Of a stretch of 64,000 nucleotides of DNA, positions 1-11,812 are shown in pieces (position 1 is the first letter of the stretch; every line of letters begins with the position of its first letter). The stretch lies in contig BTRK01000004.1 of assembly GCA_036245805.1 (NCBI GenBank), positions 2,604,001-2,668,000 on the forward strand. The letters run 5' to 3'. The DNA is from Pristionchus mayeri. Taxonomy: Eukaryota > Nematoda > Chromadorea > Rhabditida > Neodiplogasteridae. Under the pieces are notes generated by a model, which worked only from the letters and a program-made list of their open reading frames with translations, was not told the DNA's origin and ran no database searches. Both the position numbers and the translations under genes were made by a program.

Positions 1-202
1 CGGAAGTAGGGCTGAAATAGGTATCAGCATGAACATGAACGTGAGTAAAGGGAATTTATTGAAATATATCTTAGAATGCACCAGATTTTGGGAATCGCTC
101 ATGCGAAAGTAGCGTATCTTAATGTGAAAAATAGATTACGAAATGGGTGGATAACAAAATATTCCCCATCCTCTCATTCTTCCGGAAGAGAAAACCTCAT
201 TC

Positions 203-427
203 CTCGTCACTAGGGTGGCTGAAATGGATCAAGGGGTCGCTATTTAGAGGGCCTCGGCAGATCAGAGACGGATGAGAGGGTTAACCGTCGCCTCTGGCAG
301 TCGTACCCTCTCTATTCACTGTGGAGATGGAGACTCTCTCGTCTCTCTCGCCCTCCCCCCACTGAACCGTATGAGATAGTAAACAGGACGGTTTACCGTG
401 TTCCATTTCAGCCACCCTACTCGTCAC
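203..427. mobile_element. hAT-like MITE, 209 bp, with 8-bp target duplication
   Basis: The element spans 211-419. Its terminal inverted repeats are 18 bp and perfect: TAGGGTGGCTGAAATGGA at the left and its reverse complement at 402-419. It is flanked by the perfect 8-bp direct repeat CTCGTCAC (203-210 and 420-427). An 8-bp duplication with TAGGG termini is what hAT-superfamily elements leave. There is no coding capacity, so it is non-autonomous. The perfect ends and duplication suggest a fairly recent insertion. Confidence 0.88.
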
Positions 428-668
428 ACAGTGCGGTCTTCGCTCTTCCTCTCCGCTCTCTATTTGTCTTATTATGTTCTAGCAACTAGGCTAATGTTTC
501 TACGATTCTTTGAATTATTTAAAACAAAATATTAGAAATTCGCTGCTACAGGGCATGTGAAATTGCAGATTCGTCGTCCACCTGTGCTGCCGCTTCTACT
601 GCACACACAAATTGCACTCTATCTCGGATCACCACACTGAGAGAAGCAAAAGAAGGAGTGCCATTCAT

Positions 669-796
669 GTGGCAACTAGTGATGCCGAATCGGCGCGCGC
701 TTTCCTCGTTTCACACGCTCTCTCGCCGGTCAGACAGGTCGAGAGAGCGTGTGAAACGAGGAGAGCGCGCGCCGATTTGACATCACTAGTGGCTAC
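669..796. mobile_element. Hairpin MITE family A, copy 1 (112 bp)
   Basis: Near-perfect palindrome at 677-788, starting TAGTGATGCC and ending with the inverse. It is flanked by GTGGCAAC (669-676) and GTGGCTAC (789-796), an 8-bp target duplication with one mismatch. The centre carries CACGCTCTCTCGCCGGTC (714-731) and then the inverse GAGAGAGCGTG. Sister copies lie at 27904-28015 and 63009-63120, all exactly 112 bp. There is no coding capacity, and a small translated frame across it is only an artefact of the repeat. The central stem-loop is shared with families B and C, whose ends differ. Confidence 0.85.
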
Positions 797-827
797 GACT
801 ACCATGCGACATGGACTGTGATGCGAT

Positions 828-1451
828 TATGCTAACACCCTGTTTTTTCGCCGAATTTTTAATTGTTGGTTGCATTCATTATATTTTCGCCAGTCAATTG
901 CGTCATATTCATTTGAAAGTGTAAAACAATGAGAAATCCCCGCAAAAATGAAGCATGAAAGCTCAATTTGTTCTTGATATTTCTTTTTGATTTTTCAATT
1001 TTCGCATCCTCCTCCTAGTCACTAAAAAGAATGCACTTGACAGGTGAAAGTTTTGATCTCTTGGCACAAGCAAGTACTCTAGCAGTTTATCATGTCTAAG
1101 TAAATTTTCAAATTATAAATAATTTTCAAATTATAAATAATCGCTTGTGGCATGGAGTGTCGATCCACTGAAATTTTAGGAGTCGATTTTTGAGTAGGAG
1201 TCACCTGAATTGCACACACGTTCCAACCATTCTCCAGGCATATTCAGCGAGCATCTGTAGGCGTAGTGCCTCGTAGTGCCCAAAAGAAAGTAGCCTCGTG
1301 TGAGACAGGTGTAAATAATTGCGCAATTTTGTCCTGCTCAAGGACAACACGTGCCTGCTCGATCGGACACACCACGTATCACACATCGGAATCATGAAGT
1401 TGTTCAAAAATAGGGTAAAGTCTTTATCAAGCCTATGCCAATTTTCAAAGT
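828..1451. other. Non-coding stretch
   Basis: AT-rich sequence with a short direct repeat of a TTTTCAAATTATAAATAA-type segment at about 1106-1140. I see no exon-like frame with splice signals and no RNA gene. It lies downstream of the minus-strand chemoreceptor that ends near 1452. Confidence 0.4.
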
Positions 1452-3064
1452 CTAAATAACAGTCATTGACAGCGTTCGTTCATGCAATGATCTGTTCGGT
1501 GTCGTCACTTGAGCAGGAGCCACCTTGTGATTCGTAACTATTCCAACCAATCTCCAGAAGTAGTCAGCAAGCATCTGCAACATGCATAGATCTACTTGAA
1601 ATTCTAAGAATTTCACCTTTCGATTCGCAGTATTCTTTAATACGAAAATAGCACAAAATTGCATGCTGTTGAGTGTGAAAATGAGCTTAAAGGAGACCAA
1701 TTAGGCACGGGCACAGCACTCCTCGCTCAACTAAAAGCGCCAATTTGAGAGCAGCCATTAGTGTATCGGGGAGAGCACGACTGTCGACTATCATGAAGAC
1801 CATCAGCGCCGTTAGAGGAGTCACGTGGTGCAAAACGGAACCGTGAAGCTAAAATTAGTCGAGTAATGCCGACATTGTTAGGCAATAAAACCTGCCAGTA
1901 GAACACTTCGAACATTTTCTTAGTTAGCATTTGGGTTTGAGTGGATTTTGCCGCCTTGAAAATCAAGTATGAAAAAAATCAGAAAATGCAAACCATACCA
2001 CGCTGATTTTCTTCAGTGAATACATCGAGTGCGCGAACCATGAGCAAAGAATGGTAAAATTAATGACGAGCGTGAAGTAGAAGAAAAGCAAGGCTGAATA
2101 TGACAGTAATTTGCGAAAAAATGGAGCAATGATGCCTGGTAGTAAGCTATGTGGGTTCCCTGGTCTACCAAATACCATCACTTGACCGCCCCTTTCCACG
2201 AGCATTGCGAGTTCCGGTTCCTATGAAAGTAAAACAAATGCATTACCCTAATTGTTTTTATTTTACATTGTATCTACCTTCATTAGCTCATCTATATTGT
2301 CTGGTTCTCCACCGAATAAAGATAACGCGACAATATTTAATGACATAATCGTCAATTGTACGCTCGCGAGAAAAAGTTTGACTCTAAAGAACGTAGTTAT
2401 TTGATTGTTTTATCGAAAACACGTACCTCTTTGAGAGTTTGTACGGTGACCCATCAGGCATGAGCATTTGATGCATGCTCAGAATCAGCCACGAGAACGG
2501 TGGCTGCACTGCCGCGATAGACAATGCTATGAATCCCTGAACTCTGTTTTCGTGGATTTTTGTGACCACACTTCCACTTAGATTTGATAAAGTTGTTTCC
2601 AGCTCATGTTCTCACCCATATAACAGAACTAGGCAGTCCCATCCGGCAGAGAGGCCCCTCACAATACAGTCCGGGATACGGAAGAATAGCGTAAATTCGA
2701 ACGAGGAAGAAGAAAATAACCTCGTAGATTAGAAAAGCTGTCTGGAGACGATATTGTTTGACGTTATATTTGAATTATAGACAAGAAATAAGCGCAAATT
2801 AGAGTTACAATGAAGTACGCACATGCATCGAGATGTACGCGCGCCTTATCGCCTTGCCCATCGTCGGACTCTTTCGAAGTAGGATGAAAAGGGAAAAGGG
2901 ATGGAAAATGAAAATGTTCACCAATGACATCACTAGCTGCGCACTGAAAATTCATTTATTTTACTAGAAAAAAAACGAACTTACTTCATTCCAATGTTGA
3001 CAAAGTATAGTTTGTCCAAGGAAAAGCCGTATCGAAGAGGTGAGTCAGTCGGCAAATCGGGCAT
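1452..3064 (-). CDS. Seven-transmembrane chemoreceptor, Sri/Srh-like
   Basis: Predicted nematode chemosensory GPCR, by family role a membrane receptor of sensory neurons. About nine exons join in phase. Exon 1 starts at ATG 3064 (MPDLPTDSP...). Exon 2 (2943-2823) carries TM1 and the LLRKSPTMGKAIRRAY loop, which matches the 'K-S-P..M..YR' signature of the family. Exon 3 (2745-2594) has ILPYPGLYCEGPLCRMG. Exons 4-6 cover TM4-TM5, with a typical EPDNIDELMK/EPELAMLVE stretch. Exon 7 has STQTQMLTKKMFEVFYWQ before TM6, then come TM6 and TM7. Total length is about 330-400 residues, usual for the class. Introns are mostly 50-100 nt. No in-frame stop was found, so it looks intact. The exact C-terminus is uncertain. 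Family assignment (Sri, Srh or Srd) rests on motif memory, not a search. Confidence 0.72.
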
Positions 3065-4144
3065 TGATATATTGATTAGCTCCCTAACAGCACGGCCAAC
3101 CAACGATTTTCCTCTTAGAGTAATTGAATGTTTTGCGCACGCGACATGTGCAATTTTCGGCTTGGCTTCGCGAGAATTTGTAACAGGTGAAGAAGTGCTG
3201 AATTGACAGGCGCCGAAGGTGTTACGAAAATCAAATGCCTAAGCAGTGTAATGATATTTTTATAGAAAGACTAAGGCCTGGGTGGCACAGTGGTCTAACA
3301 GTCCACCAGCTGAACCCACTTTCCATCCACTTCGATGTTCCCGCCCAAGTAGATTGTTTTCTCAGCACAATTATAGAGACAGGTAGTCCTAGGACATATC
3401 TCCAACCTCAGAAAGTTTGGCGAGCAGGAAAAAATCTATTTAAGAATAAAGCCTATTTGACAAAGTACATTTTGATTGCGTCGTCACTACGCAATAACTA
3501 TGTAATTACGTGATGACATAATACATTACCATAATGTCCGATGAATTTGGTACGTCATACATTAGTGCCAGCCTTCCCTGGGCAAAAAGTTGCAACAAAA
3601 TTCAAAAAGTTCCCAATAGCTTTCCGGCGAGATTTTACAAGCAGATAGTAAATGTAGATGTGTACATTACCTGAATCTCACTCATGGAATAGAAATAGGA
3701 TTATCTTATGATAGGATCACATACATAAGATGGATATGGATAAAATGCAGGATGGCTTAGATCTGATCAGTTATCAAGGCTGAAGGGTATTCTCTTGTCT
3801 TCTAATTTTAGCCGTACCCCGTACCTCTCTATTCGTCCGTCCAGTAACGCTTGTAGCCAGGAAGTTGAAAGAAATGAAAGGTTAATATTCTATGGCATCT
3901 CCAATGAACAACCACAGCCACGATCGACGTTTTTCTTATGAATTGAAAGCATACATAGTTTCCTGAACATAATTCATCAAAGTTTTGTAGTAAGTATTTC
4001 CATCCCTTTTCGTAGTTTGCCCTTTCGCACTACGGAAATTGTATGTTTACAGGTTGAGTAATTGTCATCTTCTTCCTCATGCCGATACGTATAAGTACAC
4101 ACGACTCTTTGTCAGTTCATTCTACTCGATTTTCCCTCATCGGA

Positions 4145-4273
4145 ATGAATCCGCGCTACTCGTATTCCATTCCCACTCTTAACTTATGGGATCTTCAATC
4201 GACGGCAACTTCACTCAAGGAGCTCCCCAAGAGGATTTTCATAGTATTCCTGGTATTAATATGCCTCATCGCG
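4145..4273 (+). CDS. Candidate first exon of a signal-anchor membrane protein
   Basis: The frame starts MNPRYSYSIPTLNLWD and runs into a strongly hydrophobic segment (RIFIVFLVLICLIA). It ends exactly at a GCG|GTCAGT splice donor. A short cytosolic N-terminus followed by one hydrophobic helix is what a type II membrane protein, such as a Golgi enzyme, would have. I could not find convincing downstream exons: the next sequence starts a mariner-like end and then low-information DNA. This may therefore be a gene fragment or a chance frame. Confidence 0.28.
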
Positions 4274-4343
4274 GTCAGTCGTCATTTCGATATTCACTCA
4301 GAATATTTTTATTAATTTCTCTTCTAACGTATCGATATTATTA

Positions 4344-4376
4344 GGTTGAGCATAAAGTTTTGCGTGAATTTGGGCC
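4344..4376 (+). repeat. Solo mariner-like terminal repeat
   Basis: TTAGGTTGAGCATAAAGTTT begins right after a TA-rich stretch and resembles the TTAGGTTG termini of mariner-family elements, including those at 15683 and 44241 here. No matching opposite end was found in the window, so it is either a solo end or a chance match. Confidence 0.3.
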
Positions 4377-6374
4377 TCAACTTTGAGTTAGTGCAGTTTC
4401 TTTTGCAAAGATAACCATCTGTTGTCCTGATGCCGATATATAGGGAAATGTTCCTCCTTTAATATATTTTAACTAGAGCAAATATCTCTACTTTGCGAGA
4501 AATCAAGGTCTGCGTAACTTTGGATTTTTCAGAAAAATATTGATCTGCTTTTGAATTGCTGTACTTTGCCGAGAAATTTTTAGATAGAAGCTCATACAGT
4601 TTATTCAGAAGCCCGAGGCGTGCACTACCTAGTACCAAAAATAGAGAGCTGTGGAATTCAGTATACGGTTCGTATAGGTCAATGAATCACGGGTACTGAG
4701 AAAAATCAGTGTTCTCTCGAACAAATCACCTGTTTCGCGGATTAACGGGACTGACAGCTACCTATGGGCGCTGTTATCACTACTTATATGGTTCTCTATT
4801 GCAACGATATTTATGAGCCCACTTGGCTTTCTCATCTAAAAAAGTGATATTTGCACCTGAAATATTTTTCAATGAAAATGTCGAAAACGCTGATATGGAG
4901 GTTCTTTAGGCACGGCTCACCCTAGAAAAAGTAGCGACCTCCACAATATTCCTAATTAGTGAGTGATAGGGTAAAGGTTGTTCGTTATTTTTAGCACGAA
5001 AGAACCGCCCCTCAAACCACTTAGCTAGCACACAAGGCAAAAGTGTGTATTTCGATGTTCTACATTGGACACCTAAAATCCGAAAACCCCTGTTCATGAA
5101 TGGAGATCCGCATTCACTCCCAAATGGAATTTTGACTTGTACTATAAAGTTAGTTCACATTCATAAATAATTGAAATTCCAAGAACTACCGGTATAGATA
5201 CAGTACCCCAAAACTGATCTTGAGAATCGTCACGAAAACTCAAATTCTGATTCCGCGCATATTTCTAATAGGCCCTTTATGGCTGATCAGTCTCAACATT
5301 ACCAGTATAATATATGCCAGTCATGCTTTACAACTGTGGTTAACATAGGGCCTTATCTCCATTCTAAAAGAAATTGCAATCCTTCAAAAAGTCAGGGTGT
5401 ATGTCGCTCACATGAAGTTTGCTACATCGCTGTTTTATTTCCCTTCGTCGGGCTGATCTATGATAGTGTGCGCTAAAGAGAGTATAAATGCACCTATCTA
5501 GCATTAAAAGATCTGAGTTGATTGGATAACAACGAACGATGGTAGATGTCAGGATTCACTTTGGTCAAAATCGCGCAAAACTTTATGTTCAACCTGATAC
5601 TTTTTTCAATCATCTAATAAAATTTTGTGGTTGTAGAACGATGCAATCCTCTTGTCGAATCGCGCTCCTCGTGAAGTTCAACGACGACCTCATCTCCATT
5701 CTCCCGGAGTCGCGCCTGCTGCGTGATATGCAACTTATAATAGGCTTATCTTCTTCACACTCGAGTTCGCAATTCGGGTAATCATCCCTTCCTTTACAAC
5801 ACCCTCTCACCGCTCGTCGCGTAAAAATAAATGACGAGATGATTACGCACGCTATTCTGCACTCTTGTTGTGGCGATCTCGAGAACGATAAGAGTTATTG
5901 GAAAATTTTGTGAGAATATAGTCGCACACTGTAGTTAACGGCGCCATATCATATAATGAACACATATTATGGAGTATGGTCTGTTACGGTCGTTATTGTA
6001 CTTATTAGAGTACGTTCCGTAGAATTTTTTCAGCGTTCTCCTCTCCTTTGATTATCTCGTGCGGAGTGTTTGCATACACGCGTGATTGCATTGCAACCTG
6101 CTCATTCATTTTTACGTTGTTTTTGCTTGAAAAATTATTTCAAAAATACACTGCTAAATTCACTGTTCGTCGTTCTCGTATTTGTTCCTATTCACATAAT
6201 TTGTGCCTATTCCTTATTAAAAATCCATATTGTCGATAAACTTATGCGTGAAAATCATTTATGAAAAATGCCCCTCCTCCTACAATTGCGCTGCACATTC
6301 TCCTTTTTTTTTATTTCCTATACATCATAACTTTTGTTATTCTTTTCCATTTAGTTCATTCGTTCCCGGACAAA
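4377..6374. other. Mostly non-coding; no convincing gene
   Basis: No exon chain could be built on either strand. A frame at 5539-5781 (+), starting MVDVRIHFGQNRAKL and with above-average codon regularity, could be an isolated exon but matches nothing I recognise. The rest is AT-rich and interrupted by stops in all frames. Confidence 0.4.
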
Positions 6375-7567
6375 ATGACCTTCACATGCCTCGTATGCGG
6401 TCGGCATACTGCAGCTACGAGCATGGGCATGCACGTCTGTCGCTCCTGCTGTGTCTTCTATCGGTGCCTCATTTTGATGCGTTCAATAGAGAACAATTAT
6501 GCGCGAGCATATCGTGCAAAATTAAAAACAATAATTTTTATCACTTTTATCAACTCTACTACTCTACATGCAAGGATGTGGAAAGTATGAGCAGTTCTAG
6601 TCATAAAGGCGATTATTTTCAAATATTTATTTAAAATTTTACGTTTAGGAGAAATCGCGGAATAAAACGGGTGTGCTCAAACAACAGCAAATGTATGAAT
6701 GATAAAAGTAAATGTTCTCATTTTGTGTATTATTTTAAAGAAATATGTATACAAATATTCCTTATTTGACATTTTGCTTAAATTGAAACCTAATTGTATG
6801 CACCATCAAAATATCAATGTAGTGCGCATCTTGGGGTGTCGGAAATGTCGTCAAGATCGGTTCGATTGTGCAGTCAAAGCAGGAAATGGAGATAAACAAA
6901 TGTTAGTTGTTTCTTCATCCATATCATACGAATGTTGTTCAGTTGTTTGCTACCATTCTATTCCGGAATCTCTATTGTGGACAAGATTCGAACCGAACAT
7001 CGGTAGATTAATCATCGGATAATCAATGAACAAACATACATAAATCTAGCAAACTTTCAAAATTTCGGCGATCTTCCAAACTGAAACTTCGAGGCTTCGA
7101 CATGGATAAAGGAGAGAATGAGAAGGAACAGTTTGTAGGTGTTCGACCACTGATAGATGCGGATCAAACTATTAAAAATGCAATTTCAGCTGTTTCCGTG
7201 CACGTATCAGTCCATGAATGAGGGAAAGAAAATTTTAATATCCAGTCTCTTTGAGTTCCTTCTCGTAGTTTTTCCTGAGTTCCAGATGTTGACAGCCACT
7301 GAAAAGGTATGAAGAACGGAAATAAATTTTTGCACTAATCCCACTTTCTCCAGTGGCTACTAATGCGAAATTGAAACAAAAGTTATCATTGCTTGGATTC
7401 GGTTTTGAGAATGTGGAGGCGATTTGGAGATGAACCAATGGAGACAGCCCTTTTATCGTTTCATATTTTGCACTATTAATAGAAGCAGCAAATTTTATCC
7501 CATCCACTTGAACCATTAGCAAAAAGTGTTGAGGAATTTGAAAAAAAAATTAACAATATGCTTCCAG
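6375..7567 (+). pseudogene. Divergent nuclear hormone receptor, probably a pseudogene
   Basis: Exon 1 (ATG 6375) encodes a first zinc finger, FTCLVCGRHT...VCRSCCVFYR, in which CRSCCVFYRR stands where the usual P-box CxGCKxFFRR lies. Exon 2 after the acceptor near 6650 gives RNRGIKRVCSNNSKCMNDK. Exon 3 (near 6822) gives ILGCRKCRQDRFDCAVKAG, the second zinc finger. All three exons join in phase. A ligand-binding-domain segment follows at 7190-7560 (LFPCTYQSMNEGKKIL..., FPEFQMLTATEK|WLLMRN). In that last exon the frame is broken by TGA in the WLLMRN-stop-NKSYH context, and later by TAA TAG. The middle of the ligand-binding domain is short or missing. The DNA-binding domain is well preserved, so this could be a young pseudogene or a DBD-only product. 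Confidence 0.6.
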
Positions 7568-8480
7568 TTTTTTCTACATTTCCTACACCACGTATTGTTC
7601 GTGGAATTGTATTGATCAATTCTTCATTGATTGTCCAGATCGGCAACACGCCGATTATGCGACAAAGTAAGCCTTTAAATAGGTCCCTTACAAACTATAG
7701 TGAGAGGGAAGCATACCACCCTCACACAATCCACCATTCCAGGGAATTTTCATAGGTGTATACATGGAAATCGGCAACGCGTACTTATCATGCATGTACT
7801 ATCGCAGAAACGTAATCGATTTTCCAATATGTAACTTCATAAATTTTAGACACTCAACAAAGACTGCTCGCGCACAAAGTGGAAGGTGATGGGAAACCTT
7901 ATCCTGTTTCGAGTGTATTCTGTCACGACTGTTTTCGGGATGCTTACTGTGCTTAAAGGAATGCAAAGGCCTCCAAAGGTTTGACAGTTTACAGGAAGTT
8001 TTGCATTTCTTTGCACAGTGTACTGGGCAAGATTTGACGTGGCTGAAGAAGTACACGCATTTCATGTATTTCGCTTTGAACTATTACTTCTTCGCTTACG
8101 TAACATGTAAGTGATTCATACATATTTTTTTAACAAATTCTTTCCAGTGTTGTTCTCCTGGGCAATCCTTATGTTTGCCTACTTTTATAGACTTTGTTTC
8201 GAATGCTTCGAATCTATTCGAGGACTGAAGGGCTTAAGTCAGGCAACAAGAGCGTGAGAATATGTCAAATAAACACCAATAATTCAACACTTTCCAGATA
8301 TCAGCGTCGAGCTGTGACTGCTTTATCGTTTCAGGTTAATCACCATTTAGTTTGCCTATGAACCAACTTGCTTAGGCATTAATTCCTACGATCGTCTTGG
8401 CAATTCCTGCCGTGACGCTCGTCATCGGAATCATCTAACACCTACAAATAACCATACGCCCGCCCACTTCCACAGGTATT

Positions 8481-8627
8481 ATTGTTATTAGAGTTCTCTT
8501 ATTGGAAAATTTTTGTATCATTTTCAGATATGTTTCATGTACGCTATATAGGACCTATGTATAGTGCACGCGAAGCATATCTGAAAATGATACAAAAATT
8601 TTCCAATAAGAGAACCCTAATTATTAT
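8481..8627. mobile_element. hAT-like palindromic MITE family D, copy 1
   Basis: The element spans 8489-8619 (131 bp). Ends TAGAGTTCTCTTATTGG and CCAATAAGAGAACCCTA enclose a nearly complete palindrome. The flanks ATTGTTAT (8481-8488) and ATTATTAT (8620-8627) match at 7 of 8 positions. It sits inside an intron of the chemoreceptor at 7764-8883. The core contains ATTTTCAGATATGTTTCATG, shared with family D copy 2 (10844) and with family E (10584), which has different ends. Confidence 0.82.
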
Positions 8628-8677
8628 GCGCCATTTACGGAGCATTGAAGCGTCATAGAACAGTACGCTTGTTATGA

Positions 8678-8706
8678 CGTGGTCGATTCCCTCACGATTC
8701 CTCTCC
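8678..8706 (-). repeat. Relic terminus of the 47355-48200 foldback family
   Basis: GTGGTCGATTCCCTCACGAT followed by TCCTCTCC closely matches the right terminus of the element at 47355-48200 (TGGTCGATTCTCTCGCGATT, then CGCCTCA). No partner arm is present here, so this is probably a truncated relic within the same intron as the family D MITE. Confidence 0.45.
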
Positions 8707-8883
8707 TAAGTTAAATACTCATCTTTAGTGATTGCCGTATCTGCGATGGTCTTCAATTTGTTCTCCTTCCATCCCATCCTATACGCAGTCACTCTGATTG
8801 CGAGCAGTCGGACACATCAAGCAACGATTCTCAGGATTGTGGGAAGAACAAGCAGCGGTAAACATAATACGAATACAAAATAA

Positions 8884-9766
8884 AGATAATCTTTTTTTTA
8901 AAGTGAGCGTCAAGAAGGCACATTCTGGCAGATCTTAGGGAAGAATGATGGGAAAGAATGAGAGTTCTACGGAAATTTTCGAGTTTGAGCCACGATTGAA
9001 TGAATACTTTTACATGCACATTTCCTCAAGTTGTGCCGTACGGCAAAGCCTAATCATGTTCCATTTCGCACTTTTCCCGCCTAATGAGAAGAGGAATGTG
9101 GTCGCGGAAATTGCAGGGTTGGACAAGTAGAAACATGAAGTAAACAAGCAATGAAGTGGATAAAGTGACATGGACAATCGCACAACGGTGTACAGTTCAC
9201 TTGTTTCCCTGGCGTTTCGACGGGAGATAAATCGCGTGTGTATACTCATCGGGAATACTCTGAAACTGGCTATAACAATATTAAAACGTTCCGAAATTTT
9301 AGAATTGACGAATGAGACACGGCGCGCAGAAATATGGGCGGAGCCTAGTAATTCAACCGCGCATCAAACGCGTAAAATAATAAATTTTGATTAATTCTGT
9401 TGCTATTTGAATTAAGTTAGTGTGCATACGCCTTGCATACGCCAAAAACGAAATAATAACTTAGGAAATTGGTTTAAAATTTGAGTTGTGACGCGTAATT
9501 TATTGTTCCGGGGCGTGGTGTAGGACATACATTTCTAATCCAATATTACGAACACCACGAAATGATCCAATTTGCTACAGATGGTTAATCCGAATTTTGA
9601 AGTTTCGATAGTGAGTTAGAATCTCGAGGGTGAGTTAATTCACGGAGATGGGCATGTCTGTATGTGATCTCCAAAATATATATATAATTGAAAAAGCGTT
9701 GCAATCCGAATTTGATGTTGCTTTTCCGAGTCGGGTGTTCCGTTGGACGACAGGACAACTTAGTTC
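8884..9766. other. Non-coding stretch
   Basis: No exon chain, RNA gene or transposon ends were recognised. The sequence is AT-rich with scattered short open frames on both strands that lack splice context. A short TATATATAT run lies near 9680. Confidence 0.4.
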
Positions 9767-9875
9767 CCTTCCTCGAGCAATCGTCTGACTCTCTTCAGTT
9801 TGCACGCTCTCTCGCCGGTCTGAGAGATGAGAGAGCGTGCAAACTGAAGAGAGTCAGACGATTGCTCCCTTCCTC
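9767..9875. mobile_element. Hairpin MITE family B, copy 1 (93 bp)
   Basis: The palindrome at 9775-9867 starts GAGCAATCGTCTGAC and ends with the inverse. It is flanked by the perfect 8-bp duplication CCTTCCTC (9767-9774 and 9868-9875). The core CACGCTCTCTCGCCGGTC (803-820 of the 9 kb block) is identical over 18 nt to the core of family A copy 1. Copies 2 and 3 are at 37758-37850 and 61414-61506, both also 93 bp. There is no coding capacity. Confidence 0.87.
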
Positions 9876-9993
9876 GCTTTCCTGAAATCGTCAAATGTTA
9901 TTGCTTTATTTTTATTTTTTTTATAAATTTAATAATCCTGATAAGACAGAGTGGGCCTGGAATGTCGCACAAAACGTATCTTGTATGTTGTAC

Positions 9994-10195
9994 GAAGTCG
10001 TGAATGGTCACATGATTCTCATAATGGCCATAACTGGAATTGTTCGTTGTCGGAAATCGATTTTCGTATTTTAATTGTACACATTTGATTCTAGATTTAA
10101 GACAGCATGTGGCAACATCTCATTCACAATAATACTGGCACTACTTACTTTTCGCGCACTGAAGATGTACGGGGACAATTTTCAACATTTAATAT
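9994..10195 (+). pseudogene. Possible chemoreceptor exon relics
   Basis: Two adjacent hydrophobic segments, EVVNGHMILIMAITGIVRCRKS and, after a TTCTAG acceptor, FKTACGNISFTIILALLTFR, resemble TM1 and TM2 of a serpentine receptor. No continuing exons were found before the transposon cluster at 10.6 kb. The evidence is weak, and this may be chance. Confidence 0.22.
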
Positions 10196-10575
10196 GAATA
10201 CACAATGAGCATGGCCGTTTTCAGTACCATAACAAACAAAACATCTCAGAGCTATACCTAGAATCGATAATTGTGTGCTGGGAAGGAATTATCCGGGTCT
10301 GCTCGTTTCTTAAGCAAAATGGTTCGTATTGGGCTGGAAAGAAAGTAATGTTAGATTTGGACCCTGTTATAGTGTTACGTTTGCACATGTCTAATCTCAT
10401 TTGCGTTAAACACCTCAAGCTAACTTGATTAGTTATTGCGGCCGTCAATCAACACTCGGAACCCACAATTCAGAAAAAAAACAAGTATGGGAATTATCGA
10501 ATTTTTGGCCATTCGTGGACCTGTTACGTTCTCTCGTGGATGGTCTCTTAAGAGATCATTGAATTCAAACCTTAC

Positions 10576-10742
10576 CAAGGTAATAGGGTTCCGGAATTGG
10601 GTGTAATTGGGCGTCTTTTGAATCATTTTCAGATATGTTTCATGTTCGTTATATAGCTACACTATATATTGTACATGAAACATATCCGAAAATGATTCAA
10701 AAGGCGCCGAATTACGCCCAATTCCGGAACCCTACAAGGTAA
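10576..10742. mobile_element. hAT-like palindromic MITE family E, 151 bp
   Basis: The element spans 10584-10734. Ends TAGGGTTCCGGAATTGGG and the inverse enclose a palindrome. It is flanked by the perfect 8-bp duplication CAAGGTAA (10576-10583 and 10735-10742). The central part shares ATTTTCAGATATGTTTCATG with family D elements, although the outer 35 bp differ after TAGGGTT. Confidence 0.86.
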
Positions 10743-11172
10743 CACCTCGCAATAGACATGTTGTTGTTTGCAACCTCCAACTGCAGGCAACTGCGATGAA
10801 GAACGAGGAAGATTCAACGGAAACTCATCGAACGACTAATTATTAGGGTTCTCTTATTGGAAAATTTTTGTATCATTTTCAGATATGTTTCATGTACGCT
10901 ATATAGGACCTATGTATAGTGCACGCGAAGCATATCTGAAAATGATGCAAAAATTTTCCAATAACAAGGGAACCGCAAAAGTACGCGGAATTCAAACATA
11001 AATCTGAGTTGCCAAGTCGAAACTGACCACCGACGGAGGTCCATTCCATATCTAACATCATTGGATAATTGTTTCCTAAGACCCGAATTTTAATTATTGA
11101 AATTTGGGAAAATTTTTGGTGGTTCCAGCCTAGACTCGTATTTCATTCATGGCAACTCACAGCCATCACCAC

Positions 11173-11237
11173 GAATGGCTCAGTCGGTAGTGTGCCTTTG
11201 CTTTTTGCAAAAGATCAGGGGTTCAACCCCTGCCGCA
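11173..11237 (+). tRNA. tRNA-like sequence in the left arm of the foldback (probably not functional)
   Basis: AATGGCTCAGTCGGTAGTGT reads as a tRNA 5' half with an A box. CTTTG CTTTTTG CAAAAG resembles an anticodon arm with a TTT (Lys) anticodon, although the stem has an extra A. AGGGGTTCAACCCCTGCC is a good T arm and B box. The acceptor stem does not pair convincingly and the D stem is weak. The mirror copy sits in the right arm, so this is a tRNA-derived module of a transposon, not a host tRNA gene. Confidence 0.4.
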
Positions 11238-11812
11238 GAAGACACCTTTTGTCTATTTTTTCCACCTCTCATTGACTTTTCCCTTGAGTGTACCTCCTCG
11301 ATTTACATGTTTTTACACTTATTTGAAAATTTCAATGCTTCATCGCTTCATCTGGTGTCTCATTCAACACAAACAGAGACAAATAAGCAGTGAAGAAGCA
11401 ATATAACGATTAACAACGATGAATTCGAACCCAAAAACAGTCGAAACAAAACGATGAAATTGCACTCTAGCTGATCACTCCTCGTAGCGAGGACTGTGGA
11501 GGGATGCTAGGGAATGCTTATTTGTCGAAAATGTATAACGATATATGCTGTACCTGGATTATCTTCTGATACCTCGTTATTGTGAAATGTATGGAAGCAT
11601 TGCTGGTGAAATTATCATTATTTTTGTCATTTTAATTACTTATGTCACATTAAAATATTGCATCTTCACTGCTTATTTGTCTATGTATGTGTTGAATGAG
11701 ACGCCAGATCAATCATTGCGATTTTCAAATTAGTATAAAATCATGTAAATTGAGGAAATTCAGTCATGGGAAAAGTCAATGAGAGGTGGAAAAAATAGAC
11801 AAAACGTATTTC

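Larger units (their letters stand above)
7764..8883 (+). pseudogene. Seven-TM chemoreceptor, probably disabled
   Basis: Exons join in phase. MEIGNAYLSCMYYRRN leads into KWKVMGNLILFRVYSVTT, then EVLHFFAQ...YTHFMYFALNYYFFAYVT, LLFSWAILMFAYFYRL, then YQRRAVTALSFQ|ALIPTIVLAIPAVTLVIGII, and finally VIAVSAMVFNLFSFHPILYAV, the TM7 helix with its C-terminal tail. The order of hydrophobic segments and the 'aL.fQ.liP.i...P' junction before TM6 are typical of nematode chemoreceptors. The exon after TM6 reads GII-stop-HLQITIRPP because of TAA at 8436-8438, although the flanking splice phases fit perfectly. The intron before TM7 has taken up a MITE (8489-8619). The first TM exon is unclear. I call it a recent pseudogene, with sequencing error as the alternative. 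Confidence 0.5.

Noticed and set aside
612..821. Open frame across the family A hairpin at 677-788
   Set aside because: The frame is created by the palindromic repeat; similar frames occur over the other two copies and no splice or start context supports a gene.
3270..3320. tRNA-like sequence GGGTGGCACAGTGGTCTAAC
   Set aside because: Only an A-box-like half is present; no B box or T arm follows, so neither a tRNA nor a SINE can be supported.
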